Origin: Rhodocyclales bacterium
Lineage (GTDB): Bacteria; Pseudomonadota; Gammaproteobacteria; Burkholderiales; Rhodocyclaceae
Direction of reading: 5' to 3'
Assembly (NCBI GenBank): GCA_026399435.1
Contig: JAPLQX010000052.1
Span: 1 to 44,351, forward strand
DNA length: 44,351 bases
Shown here piece by piece: positions 9,455 through 17,579 of this stretch; position 1 is the stretch's first letter, and the number at the start of each line of letters is the position of its first letter. The notes beneath the pieces were generated by a model. That model was not told the DNA's origin. It searched no databases and saw only the letters and a program-made list of their open reading frames with translations. Both the position numbers and the translations under genes were made by a program.

Positions 9455-9964
9455 ATGAAATTATTTCTCTCCATGCTGCTGCTCTGCCTGCTCGGCACGA
9501 CCACCCTCGCCTCGGCGACAACCCCCGGCGAAGTGCCGATCGGCGGCACGTTGCGCCCGGCGCCGATGCAGGGGCTCTCCGGACCGTCTCGCGAATTGTC
9601 GGAATTCCGCGGCAAGCCGCTGATCATCAATGTCTGGGCCAGCTGGTGCGGCCCCTGCCGGGCAGAAATGGGCTCGCTGGAAAGGCTTGCGCGCCGCGGC
9701 GGGAATAAATTCACGGTGATCGGCATTTCCACCGATGACTACCGTGACAAGGCGATGGCCTTCCTGCAGCAATACAAGACCAGCTTCAGCCACTTCATCG
9801 ACACCCGGCTATTCCTCGAAAACATGCTCGGCGCCGACAAGCTGCCGCTGACCGTGCTGGTCGATGCGCAGGGCCGCGTCCTCGCCAAGTACTACGGCGG
9901 CAAGGAATGGGACAGCCCCGAGGCCCTGCAAGTGATAGCAAAAACGTTCAGCATCAAGCTGTAA
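9455..9964 (+). CDS. TlpA-like periplasmic thiol-disulfide oxidoreductase
   Basis: This 169-residue protein has a cleavable signal peptide (about residues 1-21) and a thioredoxin fold with the active site W64-C65-G66-P67-C68 in NVWASWCGPCRAEM. The pattern is that of TlpA/ResA-type proteins, which reduce disulfides outside the inner membrane, often for cytochrome maturation. No cytochrome genes are adjacent. A cytoplasmic-type thioredoxin and an iron-sulfur protein follow on the same strand, suggesting a small redox operon. The gene diverges from the flavin reductase with 98 bases between start codons. Confidence 0.85.
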   Translation: MKLFLSMLLLCLLGTTTLASATTPGEVPIGGTLRPAPMQGLSGPSRELSEFRGKPLIINVWASWCGPCRAEMGSLERLARRGGNKFTVIGISTDDYRDKAMAFLQQYKTSFSHFIDTRLFLENMLGADKLPLTVLVDAQGRVLAKYYGGKEWDSPEALQVIAKTFSIKL

Positions 9965-10009
9965 ATCCTGCGGCCGGATGACGCTGAAAAGACCACGAGA
10001 CTGCCCGCC

Positions 10010-10324
10010 ATGAATTCGATTGTTGAACCCACGCGCGAGGAAATCGATGCTCTCGCAGAACCTACGGTCGTCGAATTCGGCGCGGCCCACTGCGGTCATT
10101 GCCGCGCCGCCCAGCCCCTGATCGCGGAGGCTTTCGCCCGGCATCCCGGAGTGCACCACATCAAGATCGAAGACGGTCCGGGCCGCCGCCTCGGGCGCAG
10201 CTTCCGCGTGAAGCTCTGGCCGACGCTGGTTTTCCTGCGCCACGGCCAGGAAGTGGCGCGTCTGGTGCGGCCCGCCGACGCGGACGAGATCGAACAGGCG
10301 CTGGCGCAGATCGACGGCGCATGA
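10010..10324 (+). CDS. Thioredoxin-family protein, CGHC active site
   Basis: This 104-residue, single-domain thioredoxin fold has active-site cysteines C28 and C31 in HCGHCRAAQPLI. There is no signal peptide, so it is cytoplasmic. The CGHC motif, rather than the CGPC of housekeeping thioredoxin, implies a less reducing potential, as known for PDI-type sites. It has the cis-proline region (KLWPTLVFLRHG). It starts 45 bases after the TlpA-like gene, and its stop overlaps the next start as ATGA, so it is very probably co-translated with the 4Fe-4S protein. Confidence 0.8.
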   Translation: MNSIVEPTREEIDALAEPTVVEFGAAHCGHCRAAQPLIAEAFARHPGVHHIKIEDGPGRRLGRSFRVKLWPTLVFLRHGQEVARLVRPADADEIEQALAQIDGA

Positions 10325-11016
10325 GCGTTGGCGACTTCACCGCGCTGAATGCCGCGGGCCTCAATCTGCAGGCCGTTTTCGATCTGGACCAACTGCCAGC
10401 GGACGCGGTCGCTGCACTCCGTCGCCGCTACGATCCGGCACATCGCTATCGGCAACTGATTCTGATCGGTCACGGCGGCAGAAGCTTGTGGGAAGCGGTC
10501 AAGGCGTCGGACATTCGCTCGGAAAACCCGATCGACGACTTCAGCGTCAGGACGGTCGGGCAATGGTTCTCGCAACAATTCCCTGGCCGGACGCCTGAAA
10601 TCATCTACCCCGGCGACATCCCGGCGGACCTGCAGGCACTGGGCAGCATCGCGGGCTGGCACCATGCGTCGCCCTTCATGCTCGGCATCAACGCAGAATG
10701 GGGAACGTGGTTCGCCTATCGCGTGGTGCTGCTGGCGGACACGGACCTCGAACCGACCCGGCCGCTGCAAGGTGAATCGCCCTGCGGTCGCTGCACGGAA
10801 AAGCCTTGTATCGCTGCCTGCCCGGCCGAGGCGATGGATGGCGGCAGTTTTGCGCTGAACAAGTGCATTGCCTATCGCCGGGAAGCTTCGTCACGCTGCA
10901 AGGCGACCTGCGTCGCGCGCGTCAGCTGCCCGGTCGGCAGCAGCCACCGCTATGGCGACGAGCAGATGCGGCATGCCTATTCGATTTCCCTACGGGAGAT
11001 CGAGCGGCACCGCTGA
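10321..11016 (+). CDS. 4Fe-4S protein, epoxyqueuosine-reductase-like C-terminus
   Basis: The protein has 231 residues from the ATG that overlaps the thioredoxin stop. The N-terminal 150 residues have no motif I can name. The C-terminal part has C155, C158, C163 and C167 (CGRCTEKPCIAAC) followed by C182, C193, C197 and C203, enough for one or two iron-sulfur clusters. The cluster-binding stretch resembles QueG and other ferredoxin-like modules, but the protein is far shorter than QueG and lacks an obvious cobalamin domain, so I do not call it QueG. Co-translation with a CGHC thioredoxin suggests that the two exchange electrons. This is inference. Confidence 0.65.
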   Translation: MSVGDFTALNAAGLNLQAVFDLDQLPADAVAALRRRYDPAHRYRQLILIGHGGRSLWEAVKASDIRSENPIDDFSVRTVGQWFSQQFPGRTPEIIYPGDIPADLQALGSIAGWHHASPFMLGINAEWGTWFAYRVVLLADTDLEPTRPLQGESPCGRCTEKPCIAACPAEAMDGGSFALNKCIAYRREASSRCKATCVARVSCPVGSSHRYGDEQMRHAYSISLREIERHR

Positions 11017-11433
11017 TCACGACTCGCTGACGCGGCCGCGCTGGGCTTTCACTTTTCCGCGCAGGACCTTGCTGTCGACGCGGCGCTTCCGCGAATTGCG
11101 CGTCGGCTTGGTGGCGCGGCGCGCGACGGGAATGAAGGCGGCATCGGCGATCAGTTCGCGCAGCCGCTCCAGCGCGGCAAAAGTGTTGCGTTCGAGGCTG
11201 CGGTATTGCTGGGCCTTGATCACCACGACGCCGTCGGCGCTGATGCGCTGGTCGCGCATTTGCAGCAGGCGTGCCTTGATCTCGTCGGGCAGCGAGGATG
11301 CCCGGATGTCGAAGCGCAAATGGACCGCGTTCGACACCTTGTTGACGTTCTGCCCGCCCGCGCCCTGGGCTCGAATCGCGGTGATTTCGACCTCGTCATC
11401 GCGCAGCAGGAATTCCGCTTTGGTGGTGGTCAT
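11017..11433 (-). CDS. arfB: Peptidyl-tRNA hydrolase ArfB (ribosome rescue)
   Basis: This 138-residue protein has the release-factor GGQ motif at residues 26-28 ([23 protein letters not shown]) and a long basic C-terminal tail ([29 protein letters not shown]). The family inserts this tail into the empty mRNA channel of stalled ribosomes, and the GGQ loop then hydrolyses the peptidyl-tRNA. The length matches E. coli ArfB/YaeJ (140). The ATG at 11433 lies two bases after the stop of the DUF1415 gene, so translation is probably coupled. Confidence 0.93.
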   Translation of the reverse strand: MTTTKAEFLLRDDEVEITAIRAQGAGGQNVNKVSNAVHLRFDIRASSLPDEIKARLLQMRDQRISADGVVVIKAQQYRSLERNTFAALERLRELIADAAFIPVARRATKPTRNSRKRRVDSKVLRGKVKAQRGRVSES

Positions 11434-11435
11434 GG

Positions 11436-11993
11436 CTATGGCTTTGACTTCGGCGGCGCATCGACATCGAGCGCCCGCCAACCGTCGAGCCCCAGCGTGC
11501 GCAGGGTTTCGATGTTGCGCTCGTAAATGTCGGTGGCATCGGGGAAGGCGGCCGTGGCGCGGGCCAGGCTGGCTTCGCGAATCAGGTGCAGCGTGGGGTA
11601 GGGCGCGCGGTTGGTGTGGTTGGCGATGTCGTCCGTTTCCGCATCGGCAAAGACATAATCCGGATGAAAGCTCGCCACTTGCAGGACGCCGACCAGACCC
11701 TGGGTGCGCAGCACGACTTCCGCCAGATCGAGGAAGCTGGCGAAATCGTCGAAGTCGGTCAAGACATCGGGCGTGATGAGCAAGGTGGTGTCGGTGTCTT
11801 CGGGCGCGGTGTCGAAGAGGAATCTCAGCTCGCGTTCGAGATCGTCGAGCAGGGCGTCTTCCGTCTGCGCCGCGCTGACGACATAGCGGATCTGGCCCTT
11901 GACGTGCACGCCTTTGGCGAAGGGACAGAGATTAAGGCCGATGACCGCACGCTCCAGCCACTTGCGGGTCGTGGCGATGATTTCGTCGGACAT
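11436..11993 (-). CDS. DUF1415 family protein
   Basis: This 185-residue protein matches the DUF1415 pattern: an N-terminal [19 protein letters not shown], a central [22 protein letters not shown], and [34 protein letters not shown]. The function is unknown. The conserved Cys-Pro-Phe and the acidic, His-rich middle suggest an enzyme, but nothing more specific can be read. It is encoded between the RIO kinase and arfB. The 27-base gap before its ATG is entirely a copy of repeat family 1, so it has no normal Shine-Dalgarno. Confidence 0.85.
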   Translation of the reverse strand: MSDEIIATTRKWLERAVIGLNLCPFAKGVHVKGQIRYVVSAAQTEDALLDDLERELRFLFDTAPEDTDTTLLITPDVLTDFDDFASFLDLAEVVLRTQGLVGVLQVASFHPDYVFADAETDDIANHTNRAPYPTLHLIREASLARATAAFPDATDIYERNIETLRTLGLDGWRALDVDAPPKSKP

Positions 11994-12020
11994 GAAGAGT
12001 CGGCGCTGGCGATGCGGCGC
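11994..12020 (-). repeat. Dispersed repeat family 1, copy 2 (fills the gap)
   Basis: The whole spacer between the RIO kinase stop (TGA) and the DUF1415 ATG is this repeat. On the minus strand it reads GCGCCGCATCGCC, overlapping the core CGCCAGCGCCGACT, then CTTC, directly before ATG. There is no room for a separate ribosome binding site. Confidence 0.8.
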
Positions 12021-12863
12021 TCAGCCGGCCTGGTAAAGGCGGCGGCGCTCTTCGGCTTGCAGCGCCAGCTTGACCTCTTCGAGCACGGCGTCGACATCGG
12101 CGATGCGATGCTCGATTTCGATGCGGCCCGTCAGTTCGCTCTCGGGGCTCAGGCTGCCGGCCTGATAGAGCCGCCAGATTTCCTTGCCGTATTCCGTGCC
12201 GTCCAGCTCGGGCGCGAAACGGCTGAAGTAGCTCGCCAGGTTGGCGACGTCGCGCTCCAGCATCGGGCCGGCATTGCTGTTGCCGGCCGCATCGACGGCT
12301 TGCGGCAAGTCGATGATGACCGGGCCGTCGCTGCCGACCAGAATGTTGTATTCGGACAAGTCGCCGTGAATGATCCCGGCGCACAACATGCGAACCACCT
12401 GCTTGAGCAGCCCGGCATGGAACTCCAGCGCCTGCTCGGCCGACAGCTCGATGTCATTGAGTCGCGGCGCCGGATGGCCATCGGCATCGGTCACCAGGTC
12501 CATCAGCAGCACGCCTTCGTGGCAGATATGCGGTTGCGGCACGCGTACGCCGGCGGCGGCGAGCCGATACAGCGCATCGACCTCGGCGCTTTGCCAGGCT
12601 TCCTCCTGCATCTGGCGTCCGTAGCGGCTGCCCTTTTCCATGGCCCGCGCCTGGCGGCTGTTCTTGGTCCGGCGGCCTTCCTGATACGAGGTGTTGTTGC
12701 GGAAGCTGCGTTGCTTTTGGTCCTTGTAAACCTTGGCGCAGCGTATCTCTTCGCCGCAGCGCACGATATAGACGGTAGCTTCCTTGCCGCTCATCAACTG
12801 GCGAATCACCTCGTCGACCAGGCCTTCGGTGACCAGCGCCTGGAGTCTTTTCGGCGTCTTCAT
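12021..12863 (-). CDS. RIO1-type serine/threonine protein kinase
   Basis: This 280-residue protein has the RIO kinase core. The ATP-binding lysine is K44 in IRCAKVYK. The flexible RSFRNNTSYQEGRR loop is typical of RIO1. The catalytic loop is H166-G-D168-LSEYN173 and the metal-binding aspartate is D185 in PVIIDLPQ. Archaeal and eukaryotic RIO proteins act in small-subunit ribosome maturation, whereas the bacterial members are poorly understood. Its start codon abuts the stop of dbpA with no gap, and DUF1415 and arfB follow, a neighbourhood that points to ribosome assembly or rescue. Confidence 0.9.
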   Translation of the reverse strand: MKTPKRLQALVTEGLVDEVIRQLMSGKEATVYIVRCGEEIRCAKVYKDQKQRSFRNNTSYQEGRRTKNSRQARAMEKGSRYGRQMQEEAWQSAEVDALYRLAAAGVRVPQPHICHEGVLLMDLVTDADGHPAPRLNDIELSAEQALEFHAGLLKQVVRMLCAGIIHGDLSEYNILVGSDGPVIIDLPQAVDAAGNSNAGPMLERDVANLASYFSRFAPELDGTEYGKEIWRLYQAGSLSPESELTGRIEIEHRIADVDAVLEEVKLALQAEERRRLYQAG

Positions 12864-14327
12864 TCAGCCACCCTGATCTTTCAGCAAATGCACTTTCACC
12901 TTCTTGCCCTTGATCGTGCCGGCCGACAGCTTGCGCAGCGCGTCCTTCGCGATGCCGCGTTCGACGGCGACGTAGGTGCTGGTGTCGGTGACGTTGATCT
13001 TGCCGATCTGCTCCTTGCTGAAGCCGGCTTCGCCGGTCAGCGCGCCGAGCACGTCGCCGGGGCGAATCTTCTCCTTGCGGCCGCCGAGAATCAGCAGCGT
13101 GACCATCGGCGGCATCAGGGGTTTGTCCGCGTCACCGGATTCCGGCAATTCGCTCAGGGAATGCCATTCGATCTCGGCGCCCAGGGTCTTGACGATGTTG
13201 GCGACACGTCCCTTCTGGTTGCTGCTGACCAGGCTGAGCGCCCAGCCCACCTGGTCGACGCGGCCGGTACGGCCGATGCGATGGATATGCACCTCGCTGT
13301 CCGGCGTGATATCGACATTGATCACCGCTTCGAGCTGGTCGATGTCGAGGCCGCGCGCGGCGACATCGGTGGCGACCAGCACCGAGCAGCTGCGGTTGGC
13401 GAACTGGATCAGCACCTGGTCGCGCTCGCGCTGCTCCAGCTCGCCGTGCAGGGCCAGGGCGACGAAGCCCTCGGCGCGCAGGACCTGCAACAGGTCGCGG
13501 CATTGCTGCCGCGTATTGCAGAAGGCCAGCGTGCTGACCGGGCGGTAGTGCTTCAGCAGCAGCGGGACGGCGGCCAGGCGCTGGTCGTTGGTCACCTCGT
13601 AGAAGCGCTGGCGGATCTTGCTGCCCTCGTGCTGTTCGAGCAGCGTGATCTGCTCCGGCTGGCGCAGGAAAGCCTGCGCCAGCGTGGCGATGCCTTCGGG
13701 GTAGGTGGCCGAGAACAGCAGGGTCTGGCGCTCCTTCGGACAAGCCTTCGCCACGGTGACGATGTCGTCGAAGAAGCCCATGTCCAGCATGCGATCGGCT
13801 TCGTCCAGCACCAGCGTATCGAGCGCGGCCAGATCGAGGCTGCCGCGCTGCAGGTGGTCCATGATGCGCCCCGGCGTACCGACCACGACATGGGCGCCGT
13901 GCTCGAGACTGGAAATCTGGGGCCGCATGGTGCTGCCGCCGCAAAGCGTGAGCACCTTGATGTTGTCGGCGCCGCGCGCCAGGCGGCGGATTTCCTGGGT
14001 CACCTGATCGGCCAGTTCCCGCGTCGGACACAGTACCAGCGCCTGCACCGCAAAGCGGCGCGGATTCAGCTTGGCCAACAGGCACAGCGCGAAGGCCGCC
14101 GTCTTGCCGCTGCCGGTCTTGGCCTGCGCGATCAGGTCACGGCCGGCCAGCGCCAGCGGCAGGCTGGCGGCCTGGATCGGCGTCATCTGCAGGTAGCCCA
14201 GTTGTTGCAGGTTGGCCAGCGTGGCAGGCGCCAGCGGCAACTGGTCGAAGGCAAGGTTCGCCGCGGTGTCGGCGTCCGGGCGTGCTGGTGCGGCGGCGGT
14301 GGCGATGGCTGGGGGGGAGTGAGTCAT
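12864..14327 (-). CDS. dbpA: ATP-dependent RNA helicase DbpA
   Basis: This 487-residue DEAD-box helicase has Walker A AKTGSGKT (69-76), PTRELADQV, GTPGRIMDHL, the DEAD box VLDEADRMLD, SAT, and HRIGRTGR. The C-terminal 70 residues carry the DbpA RNA-binding domain (IRPGDVLGALTGEAGF, IGKINV, TYVAV, IKGKKVKVHLL), which separates it from RhlE or SrmB. In E. coli, DbpA binds hairpin 92 of 23S rRNA and helps in 50S assembly. The first 22 residues are Ala/Pro-rich and poorly conserved. This is the first gene of the four-gene ribosome-linked group. Confidence 0.93.
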   Translation of the reverse strand: MTHSPPAIATAAAPARPDADTAANLAFDQLPLAPATLANLQQLGYLQMTPIQAASLPLALAGRDLIAQAKTGSGKTAAFALCLLAKLNPRRFAVQALVLCPTRELADQVTQEIRRLARGADNIKVLTLCGGSTMRPQISSLEHGAHVVVGTPGRIMDHLQRGSLDLAALDTLVLDEADRMLDMGFFDDIVTVAKACPKERQTLLFSATYPEGIATLAQAFLRQPEQITLLEQHEGSKIRQRFYEVTNDQRLAAVPLLLKHYRPVSTLAFCNTRQQCRDLLQVLRAEGFVALALHGELEQRERDQVLIQFANRSCSVLVATDVAARGLDIDQLEAVINVDITPDSEVHIHRIGRTGRVDQVGWALSLVSSNQKGRVANIVKTLGAEIEWHSLSELPESGDADKPLMPPMVTLLILGGRKEKIRPGDVLGALTGEAGFSKEQIGKINVTDTSTYVAVERGIAKDALRKLSAGTIKGKKVKVHLLKDQGG

Positions 14328-14418
14328 ACGCGATTATAGTCGCGTTGCCGCGGACGCCCCCGGGCGGTCGCCGGTGGCGCCCCTATAATCATCGTCACCG
14401 CCTGCCGGAGACTTGTCG

Positions 14419-14862
14419 ATGAACCGTGTTTTTGTCCTGATCCATCTCGCAGCGGTGATCGTCTGGATCGGCGGCATGGTCTTCGCCCATTTCTGCCTGC
14501 GGCCGGTTGCCGCCGCCCAGCTGCCGCCGCCGCAACGTTTGCCGCTGCTGGCAGCGGTCCTCGGGCGCTTCTTCACTCTGGTCGGCTGGGCCTTGCTGCT
14601 GCTGTGGGGCAGCGGTCTCGCCCGCATTTCCCAGGCCGGCGCCGCGATTCCGGGCAATTGGTATGTCATGGCAGGGATCGCGACCGTGATGACCGCGATC
14701 TTCGGCGTGATCGCGCTGCGCTTTCACAGCCGAATGGTGGCGGCCGTAGCAGCTCAGGACTGGCCGGCGGCGGGGGCGGCGATGAATTCGATCCGCCAGC
14801 TGGTGCTGACGAACCTGGTGCTCGGCCTGGTCACCGTAGCGGTCGCCATTCTCGGCTCCTGA
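14419..14862 (+). CDS. CopD-like four-helix membrane protein
   Basis: This 147-residue protein has four predicted membrane helices at about residues 3-22, 50-70, 80-100 and 122-142. The first helix (IHLAAVIVWIGGMVFAHFCLRP) matches the start of CopD-type and related small integral membrane proteins, where the conserved His and Trp-Ile-Gly-Gly are characteristic. CopD itself is linked to copper import, but no copper genes are near, and many stand-alone homologues are uncharacterised. An in-frame TTG six bases upstream is less likely as the start. It diverges from dbpA. Confidence 0.65.
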   Translation: MNRVFVLIHLAAVIVWIGGMVFAHFCLRPVAAAQLPPPQRLPLLAAVLGRFFTLVGWALLLLWGSGLARISQAGAAIPGNWYVMAGIATVMTAIFGVIALRFHSRMVAAVAAQDWPAAGAAMNSIRQLVLTNLVLGLVTVAVAILGS

Positions 14863-14871
14863 TTCGCCGGC

Positions 14872-14896
14872 TCGAAAATTCGGCCCGCTGCGGGCC
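14872..14896 (-). terminator. Hairpin terminator of the coiled-coil protein gene
   Basis: GGCCCG-CTG-CGGGCC (14882-14896) forms a 6-bp GC stem. On the minus strand it is followed by GAATTTTC, which fits an intrinsic terminator for the gene at 14945-15376. It may also stop plus-strand reading from the CopD-like gene. Confidence 0.55.
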
Positions 14897-14919
14897 GGCG
14901 CCGCGCCGACACTGAACGC

Positions 14920-14944
14920 AAGAGTCGGCGCCGGCGGGACGACG
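14920..14944 (-). repeat. Dispersed repeat family 1, copy 3
   Basis: On the minus strand the unit starts right after the stop TAA and contains CGCCGGCGCCGACT, one mismatch from the core, followed by CTTGCG. The flanking arms are CAAG and CTTG. It lies between the stop and the terminator hairpin. Confidence 0.75.
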
Positions 14945-15376
14945 TTACTTGAACTGCCCGACGGCCTTGTGGTACGCGCCCTGCAGATCCCGGTACGCAT
15001 CGGCGAAGCCCATCTTCGCGTCATTCCAGGCGTTGCCGCTCTCCTTCTCCATCTTGTCGAGCTTGGCGGCGGCGTTGGCCCGCGTCACCTTCAGGTCCTT
15101 TATTTCCTTGTCGTACCTGGCCTTCGCCTCACCGGATGCCGTGGATGCCTTGGCCTCCAGCAGCGTGATTTTGGCGTCGGTATCCTTCATGAGCTGCTTG
15201 CCGTAGGCCACTGCTTCCTTCTTTTTGTCCACGGAATAGGCCTTGATGGTGTTCCATGTTTCGCCGGTCTGCTTCGAGACGTCGGCAGCGGTCGTCTGCT
15301 CCGCCGCCATGGCGGGCTGCGCGATCCAAAGCGCGGTGACGCCCACGAGAATTCCGGAAATGATCGACTTGGTCAT
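14945..15376 (-). CDS. Periplasmic coiled-coil protein of unknown function
   Basis: This 143-residue protein has a signal peptide (MTKSIISGILVGVTALWIAQPAMAA) and then an almost entirely helical, Lys/Ala/Asp-rich mature part with heptad-like spacing (residues 35-140). It probably forms a soluble periplasmic coiled coil. No enzyme motif is present. The ATG at 15376 has AAGGAAGG about ten bases upstream. A longer frame reaching 15559 lacks family-like sequence, so it is not used. Its neighbours do not reveal a role, though stress-linked periplasmic helical proteins look like this. Confidence 0.65.
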   Translation of the reverse strand: MTKSIISGILVGVTALWIAQPAMAAEQTTAADVSKQTGETWNTIKAYSVDKKKEAVAYGKQLMKDTDAKITLLEAKASTASGEAKARYDKEIKDLKVTRANAAAKLDKMEKESGNAWNDAKMGFADAYRDLQGAYHKAVGQFK

Positions 15377-15583
15377 CGGGTGCCTTCCTTTCTGATCGGG
15401 TTGTGAACCAAAGAATCGCGTGTCGTCCGAGTGGCTTTCGACTGGCTTGCTGCGCCGACTTCCTGCCGCAGAGGATGCGAAAATGCTATCCGCTTCCCAT
15501 CGACAAAGCAACAACGAGCCGGCGGGCCGGTTTCCTCGATCACCCGGTAGATCCGGCATTGCCAGAGTTCGCCGCGCCCAGAA

Positions 15584-16774
15584 TCAGGTGGCCAGGCAGT
15601 TGTCGACATTCCAGCCGTAAAGCCACTCCATCGCGTCGTAGAAGCGTTCCGGCGTGCGGCCCTTCCACAGGTCGTTGCGCACCAGGCGCTCGACGTCCCT
15701 GGCGTGGTAGATGCGGCCCATCTCGCGCGACGACAGCACGATGCGCGCCGTACGGGCGACCCGCGAGCGCTGGTAGAGATCGAAGGCCTTGATGAAGTCG
15801 TTGTTGTTGACGCGCAGCGCTTCGCCCAGCGTCACGGCGTCCTCCAGCGCCATGCAGGCGCCTTGCGCCATGTATTGCGTGGTGGGGTGCGCGGCATCGC
15901 CGAGCAGCGTGACGCGGCCGAACGACCACTGGCCGATCGGCTCGCGGTCGGCGGTGGCCCAGCGCTTCCACGACTTGGGCAAGTCGATTAGCTGGCGTGC
16001 GCGCGGACAGATGCCCTGAAAGTAGCTCTGCACTTCGTCCTTGCTGCCCTCGGTGACGCCCCACACTTCCTGCTTGCGGCTGTGGAAGGTCACCACCACG
16101 TTGTACTGCTCGCCGCCGCGCAGCGGGTAGTGCACCAGGTGGCAATTGGGGCCGACCCAGATGCTGGCGGCATTCCACTGCAGGTCGGCGGGAAAATCCT
16201 TCTTGTCGACCACGGCGCGATAGACCACGTGGCCCGTCACGCGCGCCGGATCATTGACGTACTGTGCGCGTACCACCGACTTCACGCCGTCGGCACCGAT
16301 CAGCGCGATGCCGCGGTGGACCTGGCCGTTCTGGTCATGGGCGGTCACGCTGTCGGCGTCCTGCTCGATGCGCTCGACCCGGGTCGAGGTCTGGAATGCG
16401 ACACGACCGGTTTCCTGCGCGCCTTCGAGCAACGAGGTGTGCACGTCGACCCGGTGTATCACCGCATAGGGATTGCCGAAGCGCTTGCGGAATGCCTCGC
16501 CGGTCGGGATGCGGCCGACCAGGCTCTCGTCCAGCGCGTCATGCATGACCATCTCGTCGGTAAACACCGAGCGGCTACGCGCCTTCTCGCCGATGCCCAA
16601 AGCATCGAAGGCGTGGAAGGCGTTGGGGCCGAGCTGGATGCCGGCACCGATTTCGCCGATCTGCGGCGACTGCTCCAGCACCTTGACCGAAAAGCCCTGG
16701 CGCACCAGCGCCAGCGCAGCGGCCAGGCCGCCGATGCCGCCACCGGCGACAAGCACCGGAAGTTGCTGAGTCAT
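15584..16774 (-). CDS. 3-hydroxybenzoate 6-monooxygenase (FAD)
   Basis: This 396-residue class A flavoprotein hydroxylase has an N-terminal dinucleotide-binding motif, GGGIGG (11-16). The GADGVKS segment follows, and the late FAD motif is RVTLLGDAAHPTTQYMAQGA. The nearest family choices are 3-hydroxybenzoate 6-hydroxylase and salicylate hydroxylase. The gentisate dioxygenase and fumarylpyruvate hydrolase upstream in the same operon favour the first, which makes gentisate from 3-hydroxybenzoate with NADH and O2. It starts 13 bases after the hydrolase stop. It is the last gene of the operon. Confidence 0.8.
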   Translation of the reverse strand: MTQQLPVLVAGGGIGGLAAALALVRQGFSVKVLEQSPQIGEIGAGIQLGPNAFHAFDALGIGEKARSRSVFTDEMVMHDALDESLVGRIPTGEAFRKRFGNPYAVIHRVDVHTSLLEGAQETGRVAFQTSTRVERIEQDADSVTAHDQNGQVHRGIALIGADGVKSVVRAQYVNDPARVTGHVVYRAVVDKKDFPADLQWNAASIWVGPNCHLVHYPLRGGEQYNVVVTFHSRKQEVWGVTEGSKDEVQSYFQGICPRARQLIDLPKSWKRWATADREPIGQWSFGRVTLLGDAAHPTTQYMAQGACMALEDAVTLGEALRVNNNDFIKAFDLYQRSRVARTARIVLSSREMGRIYHARDVERLVRNDLWKGRTPERFYDAMEWLYGWNVDNCLAT

Positions 16775-16787
16775 CCCTGGCTCCTCT

Positions 16788-17498
16788 CTATTCGGGTTGA
16801 CCAATGTCGAGCGCGATGTCGCCGACGCCGTCGACATGGCCGGTGATCCTGTCGCCCGGCTTGACCGGACCGACGCCTTCCGGCGTACCGGTGTAGATCA
16901 GGTCGCCCGGCTCCAGGTGGTAGAACTTCGAGAGGTCGGCCAGCAGTTCGGGAATATTCCAGATCAATTGGGCGATATCGGCGCTCTGTCGCGTTTCGCC
17001 ATTGACTTGCAGATTGATCGCGCCGGCGGCGAGCACGCCGAGATTGCCGATCGGCACGATCTCGCTGCAGACCGCCGATTTCTCGAAGTCCTTGCCCAGA
17101 TCCCAGGGCCGGCCCTGCTCGCGCGCCGCCACTTGCAGGTCGCGGCGCGTCATGTCGAGGCCGGCGGCGTAGCCGTAGATCATTCGGCGGGCATCGGCTT
17201 CGGCGACGCGGAAGCCCGCGGCGCCGATGGCGACCACCAGTTCCATTTCGTAGTGGTAGTTGGCGGTGCCGGCCGGATAGGGCACGGTCGCGCCCGATTC
17301 GACCAGGGTCGACGGCGACTTGGTGAAGTAGAAGGGCTTCATGGTGGCCTTGTCGATCGGATTGCCCATCTCGACAGCATGGGCCTGATAGTTGCGGCCG
17401 ACGCAGAAGATGCGGTTGATCGGGTAGCGTGCAGCGCTGCCGCGCACCGGCAGGGAAAGAACCGGCGGCGGATTCCACAGATAGTTGGCTTCGGACAT
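16788..17498 (-). CDS. Fumarylpyruvate hydrolase (FAH family)
   Basis: This 236-residue protein of the fumarylacetoacetate hydrolase fold has metal ligands E84 and E86 (YHYEMELVVAIG) and D115 (AAGLDMT). The C-terminal DLIYTGTPEGVGPVKPGD loop is diagnostic of the family. In the gentisate pathway it splits fumarylpyruvate into fumarate and pyruvate. No maleylpyruvate isomerase gene is present in the operon, so either an isomerase is elsewhere or this enzyme takes maleylpyruvate directly. The SD GGAGAG lies close before its ATG. A family-2 repeat fills the 180 bases between it and gtdA. Confidence 0.87.
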   Translation of the reverse strand: MSEANYLWNPPPVLSLPVRGSAARYPINRIFCVGRNYQAHAVEMGNPIDKATMKPFYFTKSPSTLVESGATVPYPAGTANYHYEMELVVAIGAAGFRVAEADARRMIYGYAAGLDMTRRDLQVAAREQGRPWDLGKDFEKSAVCSEIVPIGNLGVLAAGAINLQVNGETRQSADIAQLIWNIPELLADLSKFYHLEPGDLIYTGTPEGVGPVKPGDRITGHVDGVGDIALDIGQPE

Positions 17499-17579
17499 TT
17501 TTTCTCTCCTGATGCTGGGCTGGGTGGTTAACGTGAAACAACAGGGTGGGGCATGGGTGATATCGAGTGCAGCGAGCCA

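Noticed and set aside
10321-11016. Naming the 4Fe-4S protein as QueG
   Set aside because: The cysteine pattern is similar, but the protein is too short and lacks the rest of the QueG fold as far as I can see.
11586-14339. Plus-strand open frame of 917 codons antisense to DUF1415, RIO kinase and dbpA
   Set aside because: It spans three well-supported genes on the other strand and has the His/Gln/Arg/Asp-rich composition of an antisense frame in GC-rich DNA, with no recognisable domain.
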